Of a stretch of 42,893 bases of DNA, positions 14,920-22,988 are shown one piece after another. The notes below the pieces were generated by a model. It did no database searches. It worked only from the letters and a program-made list of their open reading frames with translations, and was not told the DNA's origin. Source of the stretch: a virus; IMG/VR virus record IMGVR_UViG_3300005563_000051, positions 1-42,893 of that record. The stretch is one strand, 5' to 3'. A program made the translations under genes and the position numbers. How positions within the stretch are numbered: position 1 is the first letter of the stretch; the number at the start of each line of letters is the position of its first letter.

Positions 14920-16848
14920 TCAGGCGTAGCCGACCGACGTGCCGCCCCCGCGCTTGCGCTGCGCCGGACGGTCCAGGAACCACTCCACCCCCGTGCCCAC
15001 CGTGTCCACCAGGTCGTCGTGCGCGCCGCGCGGGAACACCACCATGTTCTGCTCCAACGCGCGCAGCGGGCGCTCATGGAAGCACCGGCCGCCGCGCTGA
15101 TACTTGTCCAGCAGCCTGGCCGCCCTCACTTCCTTGTGCTCGGAATGCCACACCGTCTCGATCGGCAGCCCCAGGTCCCCCAGCAGCGCCAGCCACACCT
15201 CGCCGCCCTGATTACTCTCGATCACCAGGCCGCGGATCTGCGGATACTGCGCCACCACACGCACCACGAGTTGACGCAGCGCCTGCCCCGGCTGCACCCG
15301 CACCGCCCATGCGTCGCGCACCGCGCACCGCCGCGTCACCGCCGAGAACCCGATCACCGCGAGCGCGGTGAAGTCGGAAGTCTTCTTCGTGGTGACCGCC
15401 GGGTCGATCGCGAGCAACTGGTGGGTGATGGACGCGATTGTCTGCGCCTGCAACTCGGCGCTGACCCGGTTCGTGCCGAAATCCTCCGGCGTCCAATACG
15501 TACCCGCCGCGCCCAAGGGGTCGTTGGCGAAGTTCTTCAGGTAGTCCCGCGTGTTCTCGATCTCTTCGAGGAACGCGAGCGGCCACTTCGCTGGCCAGAT
15601 CGAGCGGCGACCGGTATCGCCCGAGTGTTCGTCGAACCATTCGACGATCGGCGCGTAGTAGTGCACGCGGACCGCCTGCTCCCGGATCCACGCCGAATCC
15701 GGGGTTTCCTCCGCGTCCGGATAGCGTTCCGACTCCACGAGTTGGTGGATGATCGAGCCGGGCATCACGACCGTGCCGACCAGCACCACGCGCGCCCGCA
15801 GGTTCAGCGGCAGGATCGCGTCGATGATCGAACGCAGCCGCTTGCCCACCTGCTCGGTGGAGTAGTTCGACTCGTCCGGCTCCACATCGTCAAGTAAGAG
15901 CATCGTCGGCCTTTGATCTTTCACCTTCAGGCCGAGGGTCTTGGTGTCCACGCCGCGCGCCGCGAACACGAAACCCGACTGGGCGATATACATGTTCTGA
16001 TTGTCTTTCAGCGACAGCCGCGACTCCTGGTCATCCCCCGACTCGTCCGGTCGCGCCCGCAACTTCGCCGCAGGTTTGCACAGGTCGGGGAAGTCCGAGC
16101 GCAGCAGCTCATTGTTCTCCAGTTCCTGCCGGAACGTCATCAGGTGGATCTCCGCCTGCGTCGCCGAGTCCGCGAACGCCGCGATGAACCGCTCATGCCC
16201 ATGCGCCGCAGCCCACGCGGGCAGCATCAGGAAGAACCACGTCGACTTCCCAGCTGATCTTGGGGCGACGTAGCAGTCCCGCGGACCCCGCACCTGAGTC
16301 ACGGGGCGGATCCAATCGCGGGCGGCCCGCGCCAGATCCAGGTGGAAGTCCGCGAACGAGAACACGCCCTCACCGGACTGCCCCGGCAGCACCGTCTTGA
16401 GGTGATGCGGCAAGTACACCAGCGCGAACAGCAGCGGATCACACTCGGTCAGCGCCCGACGCCCCTCCGACCGGCGCAGCAGCGGCGAATCGATGCCGCC
16501 GAACGGATCCAGGCGCTCACTCAGCCACGCGGGTAGGTCGAACGTCTCGCTCGTCAGCTCCTCGCCGGCCGCGTCGAGCAGGTAGCCGTCACAGTCCGGG
16601 TCCTCGCGCACCGCCGCGTTCAGCCCGTCGGTCAGGGCGAGCAGGGCATCGAACTCGTCCTCGCGGTCCGCGATCCGCTGCAACGCGACCCCGTCCCGGC
16701 GGCGCGCCGCGCGCCACAGCTGGATCTCGGCCAACTCCGACTCGGCGGCCGCCAGCGCGATCCCGGTGTTGTCCGCGCCCGCGGCGAGCAGTGCTGCGCG
16801 CTGGACTTCCAGCGGCTCGAACCGGTCAGGCCCCAGAAGGCTCGCCAT
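14920..16848 (-). CDS. Terminase large subunit
   Basis: 642 residues from ATG 16848. The ATPase Walker A-like motif is APRSAGKSTW (about residues 195-204), Walker B MLLLDDVEPDE (about 316-326), and a coupling-type motif VLVGTVVMPGS lies beyond it. The C-terminal RNase H-like nuclease shows AIDPAVTTKKTSDFTA (Asp about 482), LVIESNQGG (Glu about 544) and HDDLVDTVG (Asp about 611-615), the three acidic sites. It cuts and pumps DNA into the procapsid. An in-frame GTG at 16878 would add 10 residues. It overlaps the small subunit by about 23 nt. Confidence 0.9.
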   Translation of the reverse strand: MASLLGPDRFEPLEVQRAALLAAGADNTGIALAAAESELAEIQLWRAARRRDGVALQRIADREDEFDALLALTDGLNAAVREDPDCDGYLLDAAGEELTSETFDLPAWLSERLDPFGGIDSPLLRRSEGRRALTECDPLLFALVYLPHHLKTVLPGQSGEGVFSFADFHLDLARAARDWIRPVTQVRGPRDCYVAPRSAGKSTWFFLMLPAWAAAHGHERFIAAFADSATQAEIHLMTFRQELENNELLRSDFPDLCKPAAKLRARPDESGDDQESRLSLKDNQNMYIAQSGFVFAARGVDTKTLGLKVKDQRPTMLLLDDVEPDESNYSTEQVGKRLRSIIDAILPLNLRARVVLVGTVVMPGSIIHQLVESERYPDAEETPDSAWIREQAVRVHYYAPIVEWFDEHSGDTGRRSIWPAKWPLAFLEEIENTRDYLKNFANDPLGAAGTYWTPEDFGTNRVSAELQAQTIASITHQLLAIDPAVTTKKTSDFTALAVIGFSAVTRRCAVRDAWAVRVQPGQALRQLVVRVVAQYPQIRGLVIESNQGGEVWLALLGDLGLPIETVWHSEHKEVRAARLLDKYQRGGRCFHERPLRALEQNMVVFPRGAHDDLVDTVGTGVEWFLDRPAQRKRGGGTSVGYA

Positions 16849-17389
16849 TGCCGCCCGTGCTGACCCGCAGACGCTCAATCACGGCGCGCAACTCGGCTTC
16901 GCGCTCCTCGTCCCCGCTCAGCTCCACCTTCGAGCGCACCGGGGCATCGCTGCCCTGGATACGCCCGCGCCGCTCGTTGAGCATCCGAAGCTCCCGGATC
17001 GCGGCGAGCTTCGGCCCGTCGTCCAGTAGCCGGTTACCGTCCTCGTCGAACACGAGCTTGCCGCCCTGACTGACGTGGGGATGCTCGTGGTCGAGGATCT
17101 CCAGGGCGACCGCCGACAGGAAGTCGATCTCGCCGAGGGCGACGCGCCGCAACTCGGCGACATCGGCGGCAGGCGCCGCGGCGAGGGCCCGTGCGACGGC
17201 CCGGTAGGCGCCGCTCTTATCTGCGTAGCCGAGTTCGTCGGCGATCTGCTGGAATGTCCAGCGCTGCGCTTTGAGGCGTGCGGCTTCGGCGTCGCGTTCG
17301 GCGCTGTCGATGGTGCGCTCGAATTTGCCGTTGCCGTCGCGTGGGCGGTCTCGGGGGTTGATTGCGCCAGGGTTGTCGTGGCCGTCCAT
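16826..17389 (-). CDS. Terminase small subunit
   Basis: 187 residues from ATG 17389. The N-terminal third includes RWTFQQIADELGYADKSGAY followed by RAVARAL, a helix-turn-helix of the terS/phage packaging type. The middle is helical (VAELRRVALGEIDFLSAVAL) and the C-terminus acidic and helical (GDEEREAELRAVIERLRVST). It recognises phage DNA for packaging and hands it to the large subunit. First gene of the leftward late operon. The ribosome site is weak. Confidence 0.77.
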   Translation of the reverse strand: MDGHDNPGAINPRDRPRDGNGKFERTIDSAERDAEAARLKAQRWTFQQIADELGYADKSGAYRAVARALAAAPAADVAELRRVALGEIDFLSAVALEILDHEHPHVSQGGKLVFDEDGNRLLDDGPKLAAIRELRMLNERRGRIQGSDAPVRSKVELSGDEEREAELRAVIERLRVSTGGNGEPSGA

Positions 17390-17492
17390 GCAGAAATCAT
17401 TGCATGTGAATAGTCACATTCACTCACTACCTGCCACTGTGGCCGCTTCAGGTGTTCCCGCTGCCCCGCCGGCACTAGCCGCCGCACTCCCG

Positions 17493-17539
17493 CCGCCCCC
17501 GCTGTCTGGTTCACGCCAGGCGGTGGGGGCGGTTTTTTT
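17493..17539 (+). terminator. Strong rho-independent terminator upstream of attP and integrase
   Basis: CCGCCCCC (17493-17500) pairs with GGGGGCGG (17525-17532); an inner CTGG/CCAG stem (17506-17519) extends it, and seven T follow (17533-17539). It faces right. It would shield the integrase from rightward read-through in the phage and, after integration at the neighbouring attP, would lie at the prophage edge facing out into host DNA (inference). Confidence 0.87.
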
Positions 17540-17601
17540 GCGTTTCCTCGCCGGCCGTACGGCTCGGTGCGCTGGTCGGCGACCACTTCGCACAGCCGGC
17601 A

Positions 17602-17655
17602 ACCTACCCCCATAAGTAGTATTCGCGGTCGGGACACATGTATAAGGGGGTAGGT
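17602..17655. other. Probable attP of the serine integrase
   Basis: A 54-bp imperfect palindrome between the terminator and the integrase start. The outer arms ACCTACCCCC (17602-17611) and GGGGGTAGGT (17646-17655) are exact reverse complements, and partial symmetry continues inward. The exact centre is the dinucleotide GT at 17628-17629 inside CGCGGTC. Serine integrase attP sites are typically about 50 bp, imperfectly symmetric, next to the int gene and have a central 2-nt crossover. The core resembles that I remember for Bxb1 (CGCGGTCTC). No experimental support is visible. Confidence 0.72.
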
Positions 17656-17672
17656 CGCAGTACGATCGGCGG

Positions 17673-19139
17673 ATGCTGAGACCCGCTGCCGCAGGCGCCG
17701 AACCGCTGCGCGCCTTCATCTACGACCGCAACTCGCGAGACCCGCGCCGCCTCGGTACTGCCGTGCGCGACCAGGGCGTGGAGAATCAGCGACTGTGCGA
17801 AGCGTACGGATGGCGCATCGTCGAAGTCTTCGAAGACGCGGGCAAGTCCGCGTCCCGGTACGCGACGCGGACGCGCCCGGACTATGAGGAGATGCTGCGG
17901 CGCGCCGAGGCCCGCGAGTGCGACGTGATCGTCGCGTGGGAGGCGTCCCGGCTCAACCGCAACACCGAGACCTACCTTTCGCTGCGCAACCTGTGCGAGC
18001 GGCTCGGCATACTGCTGTGCTACAACGGCCGGCTGTACAACATGGAGCGCAGCGACGACCGGTTCGCCACGCACCTGGACGCGCTGCTCGCGGAGCGGGA
18101 GGCGGACGCGATCCGGGATCGCAACAAGCGCACACACCGGCTGATCCTGGAGCGCGGTACTCCCCCGGGGCGGTTGCCGTACGGTTTCGCGCGCGAGTAC
18201 GACGCGCGCACGGGCGCGCTGGTCCGGCAGGTGGTCGATCCCGCGCAGGGGGAGGTGGTGCGGGAGATCGCGCGGCGGGTGCTGGAGGGGCAGTCTTGCA
18301 GTTCGATCGCGCGGGAGTTGAACCGGCGGGGGGTGCCGGCGCCGTGGACGAGTCCGGCGTGGACGCTGGAGTCGGTCAAGCGGGTGGTGGTGCGCCCCTC
18401 CAGCGCGGGCAAGCGGGATCATCGCGGCCGGGTGGTGGGGGATGCGGCGTGGCCGGCGATCCTTGAGGAGTCGGACTGGCAGGCGTGCGTGCGGGTTCTG
18501 ACGGATCCGGCGAGGTTGAATCACCGCGGCGCGCAGGTGCGGCACCTGCTGTCGGGCCTGGTGTTCTGCGGGCCGTGCGGGGGTGCGTCCCGGCTGCGTC
18601 CGAAGAAGGTGAAGGGCGCCGTGAGCTACCTGTGTCAGCGCTGCTATCGGGTGAGCATGCGCGCACCGATGCTCGAGGCGTTCGCGGTGGAGCTGGTGTT
18701 GGGTTACGTGGAGAGGGAGGCGTTCGCCTCGTCGTTGTTGGCGGTGGATGTTGAGCGCGGGGACGTGGCGGCGCGGGCGGTGGCGGAGGCGCGGGCGTAT
18801 GAGGCGCAGCTGGCGGAGGCGACGGCGTTGGCGGGCCAGTTGGCGCCGGGTCGCGGCGGGCTGATGGTTCCGGCGCTGTCTGCGGCGCGGTTGGCGGCGA
18901 TGGAGGCGGATCTCCTACCGAAGATCGATGCGGCGTTGGCGCGGGCGCGTGGCGCGTCGGTTCCGGCGGTGCTGCGGGATACCGCGGGTCCGGGTGCGCG
19001 TGATCTGTGGGAGGAGGATTTGGACATCGGGCAGCGGCGGGTGGTGATCCGGGAGGTGGTGCGGTTGCAGTTGAACGAGGGCGGCATGGGGGCGCGCAAG
19101 ATCGCGCCGGGGCGTGTGACGTACGAGTGGCTGCGTTAG
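17673..19139 (+). CDS. int: Large serine integrase
   Basis: 488 residues. N-terminal resolvase domain with AFIYDRNSRD (nucleophile Ser21), AVRDQGVENQRLCEAYGW, FEDAGKSASRYATRTRPDYE and VIVAWEASRLNRN. Then a recombinase domain (PPGRLPYGFAREYDARTGAL; CSSIARELNRRGVPAPWTSP) and a zinc ribbon with CGPC and CQRC (about 305-335), followed by a coiled-coil-bearing C-terminus. Catalyses attP x attB recombination and so marks the phage as temperate. The start ATG 17673 has only a weak CGGCGG upstream. It ends overlapping the convergent membrane gene by 3-4 nt. Confidence 0.93.
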   Translation: MLRPAAAGAEPLRAFIYDRNSRDPRRLGTAVRDQGVENQRLCEAYGWRIVEVFEDAGKSASRYATRTRPDYEEMLRRAEARECDVIVAWEASRLNRNTETYLSLRNLCERLGILLCYNGRLYNMERSDDRFATHLDALLAEREADAIRDRNKRTHRLILERGTPPGRLPYGFAREYDARTGALVRQVVDPAQGEVVREIARRVLEGQSCSSIARELNRRGVPAPWTSPAWTLESVKRVVVRPSSAGKRDHRGRVVGDAAWPAILEESDWQACVRVLTDPARLNHRGAQVRHLLSGLVFCGPCGGASRLRPKKVKGAVSYLCQRCYRVSMRAPMLEAFAVELVLGYVEREAFASSLLAVDVERGDVAARAVAEARAYEAQLAEATALAGQLAPGRGGLMVPALSAARLAAMEADLLPKIDAALARARGASVPAVLRDTAGPGARDLWEEDLDIGQRRVVIREVVRLQLNEGGMGARKIAPGRVTYEWLR

Positions 19140-19615
19140 GCGCCGTGGCGGTCGCGGCGCCCCGAGCGTTCTTCAGCGCTGGCCAGCCGCAGCACGCGGC
19201 CCTGCGACGCGGCGCCGGTCTGTCCGCTGAGCGCTGCGGCCTGCGCGGCGAGCGAGACGAGGTGCGCGCGTTCTGTGCCGAGTTCGCCGGCGCCGGCGCC
19301 GTAGAGGGTACGACGGCGCGACTCGGCGTCGCGTGCGGCTTGGATGGCTGCGGCGGCGACGGCCGTGGTAGCCATGGCGGCGAGGCATGCGGCGCCGGCG
19401 AGCAGGCAGAGGCAGGCCGCCGACCATGCGGCGCCGCGGACGAGGCGGGGCGCGTGGCAGGCCGCCGCGGTGTACTGCGCCGCGACGAGTGTTGCGCCGC
19501 ACGTCCAGCTGGCCGTGGTGACGAGCGTGAGACGCCTGAGCGGTTTGCGCCGTTCGCGCGCGCGCCCGAGTGTGGGTAGCGGCTGGGTCGGCGTCTCGTC
19601 GCCTGGTCCGGGCAT
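19136..19615 (-). CDS. Small membrane protein next to integrase
   Basis: 159 residues from ATG 19615, preceded by GGGGAG. Two hydrophobic segments (LTLVTTASWTCGATLVAAQY and WSAACLCLLAGAACLAAMAT), then a charged cytoplasmic helix (IQAARDAESRRRTLYG). Located in the lysogeny region and convergent with int. Many phages encode superinfection-exclusion membrane proteins here, so that is a guess, not an assignment. Confidence 0.64.
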   Translation of the reverse strand: MPGPGDETPTQPLPTLGRARERRKPLRRLTLVTTASWTCGATLVAAQYTAAACHAPRLVRGAAWSAACLCLLAGAACLAAMATTAVAAAAIQAARDAESRRRTLYGAGAGELGTERAHLVSLAAQAAALSGQTGAASQGRVLRLASAEERSGRRDRHGA

Positions 19616-19795
19616 GCTCGCTCTCCCCTGCGTAGCGCACCGGGCGCCCGAGCCCGGAGGGTGACCTAGTGTCGCATGTCCGGGCCGCCGGGGTCTGGGG
19701 CTGCTCGGACATGGTTGGACATGGTCGCAGAGTTATTACAGTAAGCGCGCCGTGGCGCGCCCGGGAGTCTAATCACTCGTACGGGTGACGCTGTG
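19616..19795. promoter_or_regulatory. Upstream region of membrane gene with tandem GGACATGG repeats
   Basis: Two adjacent 10-bp copies GGACATGGTT / GGACATGGTC (19707-19726), and an inverted CATGTCC at 19675-19681. Spacing and symmetry suggest an operator for the leftward promoter of the membrane gene. No convincing -10/-35 pair was fixed. Confidence 0.42.
19745..19760 (-). terminator. Tight GC hairpin after the repressor gene
   Basis: GCGCGCC and GGCGCGC are perfect complements around GT. Read leftward, it lies about 35 nt past the repressor stop and is followed by TTACTGTAATAA. It is probably a terminator for the repressor transcript. Confidence 0.5.
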
Positions 19796-20344
19796 TCACA
19801 AGGCCGCGCGGTCGCCGTTGCCGCCGGATTCCGGTTCGTCGGAGGTCTGCGCGTTGCGCCGCAGTGCGTCTTCGTAGTCGCGTCGCATCAGGCGGATCGA
19901 CTCCTCTTTGCGTCGCAGGTAGTCCGTGCGTAGGCGATGGTATTCGTCGCCTGAGATGGTGCCGCGCTTGCGCTCGTCGGCGAGCCAGTGCAGGTGCGGG
20001 TCGTCCTCGATGGCGTCCAGTTCGCGGCGGATGACGGCGCCGATGGGGTCGCGGCGCATTTCGGCGGCGTAGTCGGCGATCGCGTCGTGTCCGGCTGCGC
20101 GCAGGGCGTCGATGGCGTCGCGCCCGAGGATCTCGGCGGTGAGGATGGCGAATTCGGCGCTCGCGGCCTGCTCGCCGCCCGTCCATCGGGATACCAGTGA
20201 GCGGGAGATGCGCCCGTCTGATGCGCTGGCGAGGTCGGTGGGGCGCCAGCGGGCGGTGCGTAGGGCGTTGTTGATCCAGTCGGCCCAGCGTGCGGCGCTT
20301 TCCTGGCGCTCCCGCTGCCGTTGGTCGCGTCCTGGTCGGGGCAT
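19796..20344 (-). CDS. XRE-like HTH repressor (candidate immunity repressor)
   Basis: 182 residues from ATG 20344 (MPRPGRDQRQRERQESAARW), with AGGA 8 nt upstream; GTG 20383 would add 13. HTH: LRTARWRPTDLASASDGRIS then RSLVSRWTGGEQAASAEFAI. The C-terminal half is acidic/basic helical (AVIRRELDAIEDDPHLHWLA). It is divergent from a cro-like gene across a palindrome-rich gap and near the integrase, the classical place for the lysogenic repressor. No protease or peptidase domain is visible, so it is not a LexA/CI-type autocleaving repressor. Confidence 0.75.
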   Translation of the reverse strand: MPRPGRDQRQRERQESAARWADWINNALRTARWRPTDLASASDGRISRSLVSRWTGGEQAASAEFAILTAEILGRDAIDALRAAGHDAIADYAAEMRRDPIGAVIRRELDAIEDDPHLHWLADERKRGTISGDEYHRLRTDYLRRKEESIRLMRRDYEDALRRNAQTSDEPESGGNGDRAAL

Positions 20345-20370
20345 CGCGTGTCCTGTCCGGATAGGCGGTA

Positions 20371-20404
20371 GTTGCGCAATCACAACGTCCGGTTGCGTTT
20401 ACGC
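20371..20404. promoter_or_regulatory. Operator-like palindromes near the repressor start
   Basis: TTGCGCAA (20372-20379), CAAC-gtccg-GTTG (20383-20395) and GCGT-TT-ACGC (20395-20404) follow one another. The half-site CAAC/GTTG is also used on the cro side, suggesting that one regulator binds both ends of the divergent region. Confidence 0.5.
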
Positions 20405-20529
20405 GACAAGTCTAGGGCACCGGTGTATCACGGGGCACGTCTCCCCTCGGCGTGCAGTGTCGCAAAGATCTCATGGCACTGCTACGGCCCGACGTCCCCG
20501 ATTTTGTGACCTGGCCGTGACCGATTCCC

Positions 20530-20576
20530 GTTGTGTTGTGTTGACGCAACATATAGCGTTGTACACGCAACACAAC
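20530..20576. promoter_or_regulatory. Nested operator and candidate early promoter upstream of cro-like gene
   Basis: GTTGTGTTG (20530-20538) is the exact complement of CAACACAAC (20568-20576). Inside lie TGTTG-ACG-CAACA (20539-20551) and GCGT-TGTAC-ACGC (20556-20568). TTGACG at 20541-20546 could be a -35 and TACACG at 20562-20567 a weak -10 (15-nt spacer). The AT-rich ATATAG between them is unusual for this genome. It is a likely early promoter under repressor control. Confidence 0.57.
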
Positions 20577-20593
20577 GATCCCGAGAGGACCCC

Positions 20594-20950
20594 ATGGCCA
20601 CCACGCACGAGAACGCGCCCGGCGCCGAGGCGAACCCGGGGCGCGCGAAAGAGATCCTGATCAAACCCGACACCTTGACCCGCCTCGCAGACGGCGACCG
20701 GATGCTCGGCAAGGCCCGCGAGGGCGGCTGGGAGCCGAACCTGTCCGCCATCGCCCGGCGTGCGGGCGTGGACAAGGGAACCCTCTCCCGTTTCGCCAGC
20801 GGCGACCAGGGACTCACCAAGAAGATCATCGAGGTGGTGATCGAAGCCAGCGGCAAGCACTGGCTCGACGCCCTCGCCGAGTACTTCGTCTACGACATCC
20901 CGCGCGCGCAGGCGGCCGAGGAGTGCGAGGACCTGGCGGCGGCCGCGTGA
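20594..20950 (+). CDS. Cro-like HTH regulator, first early gene
   Basis: 118 residues from ATG 20594, preceded by AGAGGA. HTH region NLSAIARRAGVDKGTLSRFA followed by SGDQGLTKKIIEVVIEASGK is an XRE/Cro-type fold. It opens the rightward early operon and is divergent from the repressor, so it probably represses the lysogenic promoter at lytic onset. The longer in-frame start at 20531 would run through the operator and is not favoured. Confidence 0.76.
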   Translation: MATTHENAPGAEANPGRAKEILIKPDTLTRLADGDRMLGKAREGGWEPNLSAIARRAGVDKGTLSRFASGDQGLTKKIIEVVIEASGKHWLDALAEYFVYDIPRAQAAEECEDLAAAA

Positions 20951-21156
20951 GCGCCTCGTCTTCCCGGAAGCGGCGCGAGGAGATCCTCGGCCCGGAGATG
21001 GTGGCGCTCATCGCGCGCGCTATCGCCGAGGCGCCTCCGCTCTCCCCCGCGAAGTTCGAACGCTTGCGCCGCATCTTCGGGCCGGCCGCGCAGCGCCACC
21101 GCATGCGCCTCACGAACGACGCCCAGTCCGACTTGGTGACATCCCGGGCGGCATAG
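20947..21156 (+). CDS. Small hypothetical early protein (69 aa)
   Basis: Starts at GTG 20947 with a GTGA overlap on the cro-like gene, so the two are coupled. MSASSSRKRREEILGPEMVA then LIARAIAEAPPLSPAKFERL, ending in RMRLTNDAQSDLVTSRAA. The pattern (helical, basic at both ends) resembles short regulatory proteins of Streptomyces-type operons. No named family. Confidence 0.68.
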   Translation: MSASSSRKRREEILGPEMVALIARAIAEAPPLSPAKFERLRRIFGPAAQRHRMRLTNDAQSDLVTSRAA

Positions 21157-21174
21157 CGGCCCAAGCGCAGAAAA

Positions 21175-21212
21175 GCCGCCTCGGCCCGGACGCGACCCGG
21201 GCCGTAAGCGGC
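21175..21212 (+). terminator. GC-rich hairpin between cro unit and next early gene
   Basis: CGGCCCGG (21182-21189) pairs with CCGGGCCG (21197-21204), flanked by GCCGC/GCGGC (21175-21179, 21208-21212). No T tract. It may cause partial termination or stabilise the short cro transcript. Confidence 0.5.
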
Positions 21213-21247
21213 GAGGCAGTTCATTCCACACGATAGGGGAGATATCA

Positions 21248-22390
21248 GTGGGCACAACCACTGTACAGCGGCCTTCCTCGAACGCGAGTTCGCGCAAGGC
21301 AAAATCCGAGTCAGGGTTCTCCGTCAGGGCGTTCCTGTTCGGCCCCCGCGGAGAGGCCGACGACGATCCTAGGCAGGCCGAACTCGAAGAGTCCGCCCTC
21401 GACGAGCAGTCCCAGTTGCTGCTCAAGCACTTCAAGGGCGAGTTGTCCAGGGCGGTCAACTTCCTCGCGGCGCAGAAGCGCGTCGCCCCCTCTCCGACGG
21501 ACCTGGACGGCTCGCGCCCCGCGTACCTGCTGCGGCACCTCGCGATGCTCGCCCTGGACGGGGAGATCGACCCGGAGCTGACGTTCCGCGGCGCGGTCGA
21601 GCGGTTGCAGTCGGCGTGGGATCTGCTCAACGAGCGCGCCGACGAGCAGGAGACGGTTGAAGCCCGCACTGTCGCGGCGATGGCGGCCGGCCAGCGCGTG
21701 ACGCGGAAGCTCGCCGAGGCCGCCGCCACCGAGGACATGATCCAGCGTGTCACCGGCGAGCGGGTCGAGCTGGAGATCGACACGGCGGCCATCGGCGAAG
21801 GCCTGGCGAAGCTGCACGCGAATGCGCACTCTCCGCAGGATCAGACGATGCAGTTCCCGGAGCCCCTGTACACGCCGGGCATGCCGGACCCGCGCAAGAG
21901 CGCTGAGAAGTCCTCACCGGTCGAGGTAACGCAGGTTCTCGCGCACCCGCATCCGTGGGACGCCGGCGCCGACGGGATGGTGCGCAGCGACGGCAGCATC
22001 CCGTCCTCGCCGGTGCACCGCGACGAGACCGCTCCCCCGGTCCCGCGGCGGGAATCGGAGCTGGGCGAGCGTCCGCTGCCCAAGCGCCACAGGGTTCTCT
22101 CGATTCCGGCGCGCATGTCCGCTGTCCCCGGCGTCCCGGCGGACGGCTCCGAGTATGCGGCTACGGAGCTGCTGGTGCTGCCCGGTGCGTGGATGTTCAC
22201 CGATGGCTTGTGGTCGCTGGTGGAGTCCGCGGAGGTGGACGCCGAGAAGCGGGTGGTCGCGCAGCCGGCCGGGGGCGACGAGGTGGTTCTGGGGCCGGGT
22301 GCGCCGGTGTGGCTGCTGGCGCCCGGCGAGGCCGCAGGCCTGGTGGAGGCGTATCGCGCGGGGCTGAACGAGACGGAGGCCTCCCGGTGA
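21248..22390 (+). CDS. Early protein of unknown function (380 aa)
   Basis: Starts at GTG 21248 with GGGGAG 7-8 nt upstream. Disordered N-terminus (TTTVQRPSSNASSRKAKSES), a helical domain about residues 45-190 (LLLKHFKGELSRAVNFLAAQ; AYLLRHLAMLALDGEIDPEL; AVERLQSAWDLLNERADEQE), a Pro-rich linker, and a C-terminal beta domain (LPGAWMFTDGLWSLVESAEV; VVLGPGAPVWLLAPGEAAGL). No motif recognised. It is first in the recombination operon. A structural or regulatory role for DNA metabolism is possible but unproven. Confidence 0.72.
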   Translation: MGTTTVQRPSSNASSRKAKSESGFSVRAFLFGPRGEADDDPRQAELEESALDEQSQLLLKHFKGELSRAVNFLAAQKRVAPSPTDLDGSRPAYLLRHLAMLALDGEIDPELTFRGAVERLQSAWDLLNERADEQETVEARTVAAMAAGQRVTRKLAEAAATEDMIQRVTGERVELEIDTAAIGEGLAKLHANAHSPQDQTMQFPEPLYTPGMPDPRKSAEKSSPVEVTQVLAHPHPWDAGADGMVRSDGSIPSSPVHRDETAPPVPRRESELGERPLPKRHRVLSIPARMSAVPGVPADGSEYAATELLVLPGAWMFTDGLWSLVESAEVDAEKRVVAQPAGGDEVVLGPGAPVWLLAPGEAAGLVEAYRAGLNETEASR

Positions 22391-22761
22391 GCGCCCCGAC
22401 GCTGACCACGGCCGGCCTGAAGTCCGCCGCGGCGCTGCCCGAGTTGCCGAACTCGTTCCTGGCCGAGATGACCGGCAGCGACGAGCCGGCGCAGGGCGAG
22501 CTGCGGGAGATCTTCCCGCGTACCGCGCGCCGTTCCCGCCCGGACCCGATCGCGCTGCTGCCGGGCGATTGCATCCTCGACGAGGGCGAGCGGCCGTGCT
22601 GGCTGCGGGTGGAGTTCGTCAAGCATGGGGCGACGGGCAGCGTGGTGCGCACCGCGTCGGGCCTGGAGTTGTCCGTGACGGCGGGCCGCGCGGTGTGGGT
22701 GTGGCGGCTCGTGGACGTGATGGCGTGGATGGTCCTGGGCGAGAGCGCGGGTGCCCGATGA
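22387..22761 (+). CDS. Hypothetical protein (124 aa)
   Basis: GTG 22387 overlaps the previous stop (GTGA). The first half is helical (SFLAEMTGSDEPAQGELREI) and the second a small beta domain (CILDEGERPCWLRVEFVKHG, ELSVTAGRAVWVWRLVDVMA). The C-terminal composition echoes the end of the preceding protein. Not recognised. Confidence 0.68.
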   Translation: MSAPTLTTAGLKSAAALPELPNSFLAEMTGSDEPAQGELREIFPRTARRSRPDPIALLPGDCILDEGERPCWLRVEFVKHGATGSVVRTASGLELSVTAGRAVWVWRLVDVMAWMVLGESAGAR

Positions 22762-22988
22762 GCGAGATCACCGCCGCCCTGGCCCGCGAAGTGCTGGAGA
22801 TCGCGCTCGTGCACGCCCCGGAAGCGCTCGACGAGCTGCTGCGGCTGCACGCCGCCGCGTGCGATGCGGACGGCGAGCCGGCCGAGGTTGCGCTGGCGCG
22901 GGTGCAGTTGGAGCGGTCGCTGCGTGATGCGGCGCTGGACGTGGAGGACTACGCGACCGCGACCGCCGCGAAGGTGGCGATGCTGTGA
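22758..22988 (+). CDS. Hypothetical protein (76 aa)
   Basis: ATG 22758 is in an ATGA overlap with the previous gene. All-helical sequence: MSEITAALAREVLEIALVHA, PEALDELLRLHAAACDADGE, then ARVQLERSLRDAALDVEDYA. It lies just before the exonuclease gene. No known family. Confidence 0.67.
   Translation: MSEITAALAREVLEIALVHAPEALDELLRLHAAACDADGEPAEVALARVQLERSLRDAALDVEDYATATAAKVAML

Noticed and set aside
17602-19139. Integrated prophage with attL or attR at this point
   Set aside because: Both attP arms appear intact and phage genes continue on both sides, so a free or circular phage sequence fits better.
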